From Candidatus Hodarchaeota archaeon (GTDB lineage Archaea; Asgardarchaeota; Heimdallarchaeia; Hodarchaeales; YT1-057), in NCBI GenBank assembly GCA_016839955.1, contig JAEOTI010000481.1, forward strand, positions 1 to 8,963: a stretch of 8,963 nt of DNA, in the 5' to 3' direction. Shown in pieces: positions 5,814 through 8,963 of this stretch. A program made the position numbers and the translations under genes. Within the stretch, counting starts at the first letter, position 1, and each line of letters begins with the position of its first letter. The notes beneath the pieces are model-generated. The model ran no database searches and was not told where the DNA came from. It was given only the letters and a program-made list of their open reading frames with translations.

Positions 5814-5889
5814 TGCTTATGATGTTGACACCTTTAATATGGAGAAATCATTAAATTAAACAAAATACCTCTCTAATTTTATGAAGGTC

Positions 5890-5915
5890 AAAATAATGGA
5901 AATAGCCATTATTTT
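5890..5915 (-). terminator. Perfect 10-bp inverted repeat between SIR2 gene and helicase
   Basis: AAAATAATGG (5890-5899) and CCATTATTTT (5906-5915) are exact reverse complements around a 6-nt loop. The repeat lies 60 bp downstream of the SIR2-gene stop and about 77 bp upstream of the helicase start, both on the minus strand. It could be a 3' hairpin of the SIR2-gene transcript or an operator for the helicase. The minus-strand arm ends in TTTT but no longer T-run follows. Confidence 0.3.
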
Positions 5916-5975
5916 TCCTTTAGACTAATACTAATTGGTTTTAAGATACTTTCTTCCTTATAGAAAAAGAGTTTA

Positions 5976-8054
5976 TTACTTTCTCAAAGAAAAATAAGAG
6001 TTAAAAATCGCTTCATAGTTGGTCCATGGTTTTGCTTCAATCCAATTATTTTTGAATATCTCTAATAGTTGTTCCATATCATTAGGTTCTGTGAGTTCCA
6101 TTACTGTAACTTTAGTCTCTTTTTGGAGTCGAGGAAGGTAAAGTGCTCGAATAGGAGTTAAATTATTAAGATCTTCAGATGATTTAAGGGTATTGGAAGG
6201 TTTCGCAACCAAAGTCATATGATGTTCATGAACTTCCCATGGCAACCATTTTATGTGAATATTATATTCTTCTTGAAGCTTTCTGAACGTTTCATGTGAG
6301 TTAAGCCATTCATATAGATAATCTTTTTCTTTTTCACCCTGATTACTTCTTACAAGCAAATCTAGATCCATTGAACTTGGTACTCCGAGAATAATATAGA
6401 TATTACTAAGCTTTTTATAGATCGGTTTTAGATCCTCTTTCTTTTCATCCAACATAAATTGTCCTGATTCCGTAATAAATAATCCAAAGGAATTATCCAT
6501 TAGAACTTTAAGCTCATCATCAATTTCATTGAATTCTTCCCAATTAGGTAAATGATTGGGTTTAGAAAATTGTAGATATGGATCAGTGATACTTGAACTA
6601 AGATCTAGATCAAAATCATTCTCCAAATAATGTAGTAATTCTACTAATTTCGTTTTTAATTCAGGAACTAATTTATTCTCCCAACCTAAGAGACTAAATA
6701 ACTTTTGAACGAGTTCTTGGGCATCATTCGAACCTTTAATAAGATATAAATCTAAGAGTGATTTCCCAGGGGGAAGATCATTTTTCTTATAAGCTTTCCA
6801 TTCTGGCAGAACTTTCTTTGAAGAATTTTTGACTGGGAAAGCATATTTGAGTAGTCCTTTATCCAGACATTCTCTTATCACTTCATGTAAGGAAATTTTC
6901 GATTCTTTAATGATGAATCCAATTCGAGAACATGTAAGTAGTTGTTTTGCTGCAAAACCCCCACGGGCCTTAACAATATAAATTAAGATTTCAACATAGA
7001 TTGATTTTTCAACCGAAAAAGGTCTTTCTGGTTCTTTATTACATATTTTCTGATCGAAAATTGTATGACGTATATGATGCCTTGTAATTGTGGGAAGTTT
7101 AATACTAGGAACTAATGCAAGTTTTCGTCCCCATTCCAGAAGGATTTCAGCAGAACTTGTTTTAGGATCTTCTGCTTTTTCAGGAAATTCAATCACAGTA
7201 ATGTCTTGGCTTTCAAGAAACTGTAAGATTTTCTGCTCACCAGGAAGTTCACCTTCACTTCTGTAAGAAATATAGAAAAACCACCGTTCTTCACCCTTTT
7301 TCTTGTTAATCGCCCAATCAATAATTAGGTCAGCAATAGCAGGATCAACAAGACTATATTGAATTACTAATAACCATTTTTCAGTAGAAAGAAGTTCATT
7401 CAAGAGTTCTCGCTTTTCTTCCTCTAATCCCTCAACTTCATGTGTCTTAAATCGAATAGAAAGAGGGCGGGAAATTGTTCCATGAGGTTTGAATATCGCC
7501 CTACCTTTTTTAACACTTTCAGCGGTTGTACCACTAAAAACACTAAGACTGGCAATAGTACGGATCTCTGGTGCCATAAATTCTTCCATAAACGCTTTTT
7601 CAAGGAGTTCATCAAAGTTTAAGTTAATAACAGGTAGGAGTACGCGATGATAAGTAAGATGGGCTATTAATTCATGGATTAATGCAGGTTGTAAGTTAGT
7701 ATCTACAGATACAATCCCGATATCTTCCAAAGCTTCCCTGTATTTTTTAATGGCGTCATTTTTACGGTTTTGTCGTATCAATTCTTCCCAAAAACAATCA
7801 ATCACTTCATATACCGATTTATATTCTAAACTTTTTCCCACAACTTGTATTTTTTTCCGAGCAATTAGACGACCTTTCAAATACTGATATTTTTCAAGCA
7901 TTTTCTCAGCAATTTCCTTTCCAAGAGGAACCCCTGCTTGTCTACTCACTCCTGCTCCAAAAATTAGTGGAATCGAAAGATTTCCGGTTTTTTTACGAGC
8001 TTTTTCAAGTTCTTCAACAAATTCTTCAACAGTAACTAATCTATGAAACCCCAC
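5976..8054 (-). CDS. SIR2-domain protein, putative NADase/NAD-binding defence-type protein with long C-terminal region
   Basis: A 692-aa protein. The N-terminal ~290 residues carry the SIR2 Rossmann signature: GAGVSRQAGVP (33-43), LNFDELLE with Asn146/Asp148, FKPHG with His191, and YSLVDP (233-238) before a helix (IADLIIDWAI). In SIR2-type NADases of phage defence, the Asn of NFD and this His are catalytic, so NAD+ cleavage is possible. The usual Gly before Y/F-S is Gln232 here. Residues ~345-410 look like a winged helix. The last ~140 residues (IYIILGVPS, HEHH at 609-612, W671) have the rhythm of a degenerate PLD-like domain without an HxK pair; that is a guess. GTG 8054 is supported by AAGGAG (8070-8065), 10 nt away. 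It lies 162 bp upstream of the helicase on the same strand. It could instead be a regulatory NAD or ADP-ribose sensor. Confidence 0.75.
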   Translation of the reverse strand: MGFHRLVTVEEFVEELEKARKKTGNLSIPLIFGAGVSRQAGVPLGKEIAEKMLEKYQYLKGRLIARKKIQVVGKSLEYKSVYEVIDCFWEELIRQNRKNDAIKKYREALEDIGIVSVDTNLQPALIHELIAHLTYHRVLLPVINLNFDELLEKAFMEEFMAPEIRTIASLSVFSGTTAESVKKGRAIFKPHGTISRPLSIRFKTHEVEGLEEEKRELLNELLSTEKWLLVIQYSLVDPAIADLIIDWAINKKKGEERWFFYISYRSEGELPGEQKILQFLESQDITVIEFPEKAEDPKTSSAEILLEWGRKLALVPSIKLPTITRHHIRHTIFDQKICNKEPERPFSVEKSIYVEILIYIVKARGGFAAKQLLTCSRIGFIIKESKISLHEVIRECLDKGLLKYAFPVKNSSKKVLPEWKAYKKNDLPPGKSLLDLYLIKGSNDAQELVQKLFSLLGWENKLVPELKTKLVELLHYLENDFDLDLSSSITDPYLQFSKPNHLPNWEEFNEIDDELKVLMDNSFGLFITESGQFMLDEKKEDLKPIYKKLSNIYIILGVPSSMDLDLLVRSNQGEKEKDYLYEWLNSHETFRKLQEEYNIHIKWLPWEVHEHHMTLVAKPSNTLKSSEDLNNLTPIRALYLPRLQKETKVTVMELTEPNDMEQLLEIFKNNWIEAKPWTNYEAIFNSYFSLRK

Positions 8055-8064
8055 TGATTCAAAG

Positions 8065-8070
8065 CTCCTT
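8065..8070 (-). promoter_or_regulatory. Ribosome binding site of the SIR2 gene
   Basis: AAGGAG on the minus strand, 10 nt before GTG 8054. It is the clearest Shine-Dalgarno site in the window and fixes a non-ATG start. Confidence 0.5.
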
Positions 8071-8144
8071 TTTCTCTTTTTTTATTTTTTATTCTAAGAA
8101 GATACCTTTCATAATTTAAAATATTAAAAATTACTTCTTTTATC

Positions 8145-8177
8145 AATTAAAATTAAATATATCTTTAAATTTTAATT
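8145..8177 (-). promoter_or_regulatory. AT-rich perfect palindrome over a TATA-like sequence; candidate SIR2-gene promoter
   Basis: AATTAAAATT (8145-8154) and AATTTTAATT (8168-8177) are exact reverse complements, 13 nt apart. Between them the minus strand reads TAAAGATATATTT, resembling an archaeal BRE/TATA box. It lies about 90-120 bp upstream of GTG 8054, which implies a long leader if used. In DNA this AT-rich, such palindromes arise by chance fairly often. Confidence 0.25.
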
Positions 8178-8213
8178 TATTGTATCAGAACTCCCTTCCA
8201 TTAAGGCAATTGT

Positions 8214-8307
8214 CTGTTTCACCCGGTAAGTATAGGGTTCTGTGGTCAAGTAGCTGAAATCAAGACTTATACTCTGTTTCACATGTATTTTTGTGATATA
8301 TAGGGTT
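8214..8307. repeat. Two-part direct repeat upstream of the SIR2 gene
   Basis: CTGTTTCAC occurs at 8214-8222 and 8274-8282, and TATAGGGTT at 8231-8239 and 8299-8307. Each unit therefore has the same two 9-bp boxes in the same order, separated by 8 bp in one and 16 bp in the other (a difference near one helical turn). TCACA (8279-8283) and TGTGA (8292-8296) also form a small hairpin in the second unit. It may be a protein-binding region for the SIR2 promoter or a decayed repeat. Confidence 0.35.
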
Positions 8308-8328
8308 GAGAGGTTTCCTTAATAAGTG

Positions 8329-8365
8329 TTGACACATAAATCAATGATCCAATTCTCTGTGTCAA
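8329..8365. repeat. 8-bp inverted repeat TTGACACA / TGTGTCAA
   Basis: TTGACACA (8329-8336) and TGTGTCAA (8358-8365) are exact reverse complements with a 21-nt spacer. It lies in the gene-free stretch between radA and the SIR2 gene. It could be a binding site or a stem; no further support is visible. Confidence 0.25.
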
Positions 8366-8471
8366 TAAGGGGACAGATCTCGTTGATTTATTAGATGTGA
8401 AAATAATAATTCCTTTTTGTAAATTGGATAAAACAAAGGAAGAAACTTGGGTATTTTTGAAAGAATTTTGA
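8340..8471 (+). pseudogene. Possible orphan 3' end of a plus-strand gene convergent with radA
   Basis: After a TAA at 8337-8339, a plus-strand frame stays open for 43 codons (including LVDLLDVKIIIPF and ETWVFLKEF) and ends at TGA 8469-8471, two bases from the radA stop. It has no ATG, although GTG 8394 is in frame. The composition is protein-like and the tight convergent stop resembles the other gene junctions here. It may be the surviving tail of a gene lost when the SIR2 region was acquired. A chance frame cannot be excluded. Confidence 0.25.
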
Positions 8472-8473
8472 GC

Positions 8474-8963
8474 TCATTTTCCTTTAGTATCCCGAATGCC
8501 AACTTCTCCGACAGTAAATTCTGCAGCATCATCCGGTAACAAAGGACTATCTGCCACTGTTAAACGTCGTTCTTTCCCCTTCAACTTTTTTAACATTAAT
8601 CGATGAGTCATTGCATGTCCTAAGACATTTCCACCAGTCGCTTTAACTCCGCTAAACATTGCATCCGGTTGTGCTTGTACCTGATTCGTACAGACACAGA
8701 CAATCCCTAACAGAAATACTTGTCGTGCCACATACGCAATATGCCGTCCTAATTTCTGTTGTCGGGGGGCTAATTCTCCTCGTCCTGCATACTCACTTCG
8801 ATAATGAGAGATTATAGAATCAATAATCAATAATCCAATGTTATCCTCTTTCACACTACTCAAAATTTGCTTCGCATAATGTTCTTGATGATCAGAATTC
8901 AAAGCTAGACCATAAATAATATTTTCATGAACCTCATCTGGATCAAGCTTGTGAGCTTTAGCA
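8474..8963 (-). CDS. radA: RadA recombinase, C-terminal part (5' end beyond window)
   Basis: Archaeal RecA/Rad51-family recombinase that forms filaments on single-stranded DNA for homologous recombination. The frame enters at the right edge and 162 residues are visible. They include LDPDEVHENIIYG, the Walker B strand LLIIDSI, and the EYAGRGELAPRQQKL loop. They also include the TNQVQAQPD segment leading into L2, GGNVLGHAMTHRL, and the closing DSPLLPDDAAEF...GIRD typical of RadA. Walker A and the N-terminal helix-hairpin-helix domain would lie beyond the window, so this is truncated by the edge and not broken. The ATG at 8902 is internal. No intein is seen in the visible part. Its stop is 419 bp from the SIR2-gene start on the same strand. 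Confidence 0.93.
   Translation of the reverse strand, partial: AKAHKLDPDEVHENIIYGLALNSDHQEHYAKQILSSVKEDNIGLLIIDSIISHYRSEYAGRGELAPRQQKLGRHIAYVARQVFLLGIVCVCTNQVQAQPDAMFSGVKATGGNVLGHAMTHRLMLKKLKGKERRLTVADSPLLPDDAAEFTVGEVGIRDTKGK

Noticed and set aside
7440..7622. Short plus-strand frame inside the SIR2 gene
   Set aside because: It opposes a long frame with clear SIR2 motifs and is a shadow of it.
8145..8177. AT palindrome as an origin of replication
   Set aside because: There is only one palindrome, with no repeated origin-recognition boxes, no Cdc6/Orc1 gene and no typical G-rich motifs. A promoter or chance is simpler.
8902..8902. ATG as the start of a short separate protein at the right edge
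   Set aside because: The frame continues upstream to the window edge with RadA residues (LDPDEVHENIIYG), so this Met is internal.

Overview
The window looks archaeal and moderately AT-rich. The main support is the 3' part of a RadA recombinase gene at the right edge. Supporting signs are frequent TTG/GTG starts with weak GGTG- or GGAG-type ribosome sites, and a Ski2-superfamily helicase whose tail (winged helix, Sec63-type helical region, beta-sandwich) resembles eukaryotic Brr2/ASCC3. That helicase makes an Asgard-type archaeon plausible, but the sequence alone does not prove the lineage. No transposase, integrase, CRISPR array, rRNA or confident tRNA is visible.

Layout, left to right. 1-54: acidic C-terminal end of a plus-strand gene. 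55-315: gene-free and relatively GC-rich, with a nested hairpin that may be a structured RNA. 316-1431 (+): NYN-domain nuclease-like protein with two C-terminal OST-HTH/LOTUS-like domains. 1541-2185 (-): small protein with an N-terminal membrane anchor (called gene A here). 2254-2610 (-): small unknown protein (gene B). 2698-2840: a junction holding a second copy of the 3' end of the NYN gene facing a second copy of the 3' end of the helicase gene. 2885-3517 (+): HEPN/DUF4145-like protein. 3522-5813 (-): Brr2-like helicase. 5976-8054 (-): large protein with an N-terminal SIR2-type NAD-binding domain. 8055-8473: gene-free, with repeats, an AT-rich palindrome and a possible gene remnant. 8474-8963 (-): RadA, cut by the window edge.

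The most notable structure lies between 1361 and 3549. Three pairs of imperfect direct repeats bracket the small genes. Pair 1 is the last ~88 bp of the NYN gene region (1361-1448 and 2698-2785). Pair 2 is the last ~22 bp of the helicase region (2819-2840 and 3528-3549). Pair 3 is a 24-bp tail encoding DVELGSDV (1514-1537 and 2211-2234). Within the coding parts the differences are almost all synonymous or conservative, so these are tails of real genes. The simplest reading is that an ancestral NYN-> <-helicase convergent junction, still preserved at 2698-2840, was expanded by inserting small one-gene units of about 640-710 bp. Each insertion duplicated the 3' end it landed in. Genes A, B and the HEPN gene would then be recent cargo. 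They are visibly AT-richer than the helicase and RadA.

The gene set has a defence-island or RNA-surveillance flavour: an NYN-LOTUS putative RNase, a HEPN-like protein, a SIR2-type putative NADase/NAD sensor and a Ski2-like helicase, next to the housekeeping radA gene. No shared operon is visible except the same-strand order radA, SIR2 gene, helicase, with gaps of 419 and 162 bp. A joint function is therefore inference only.
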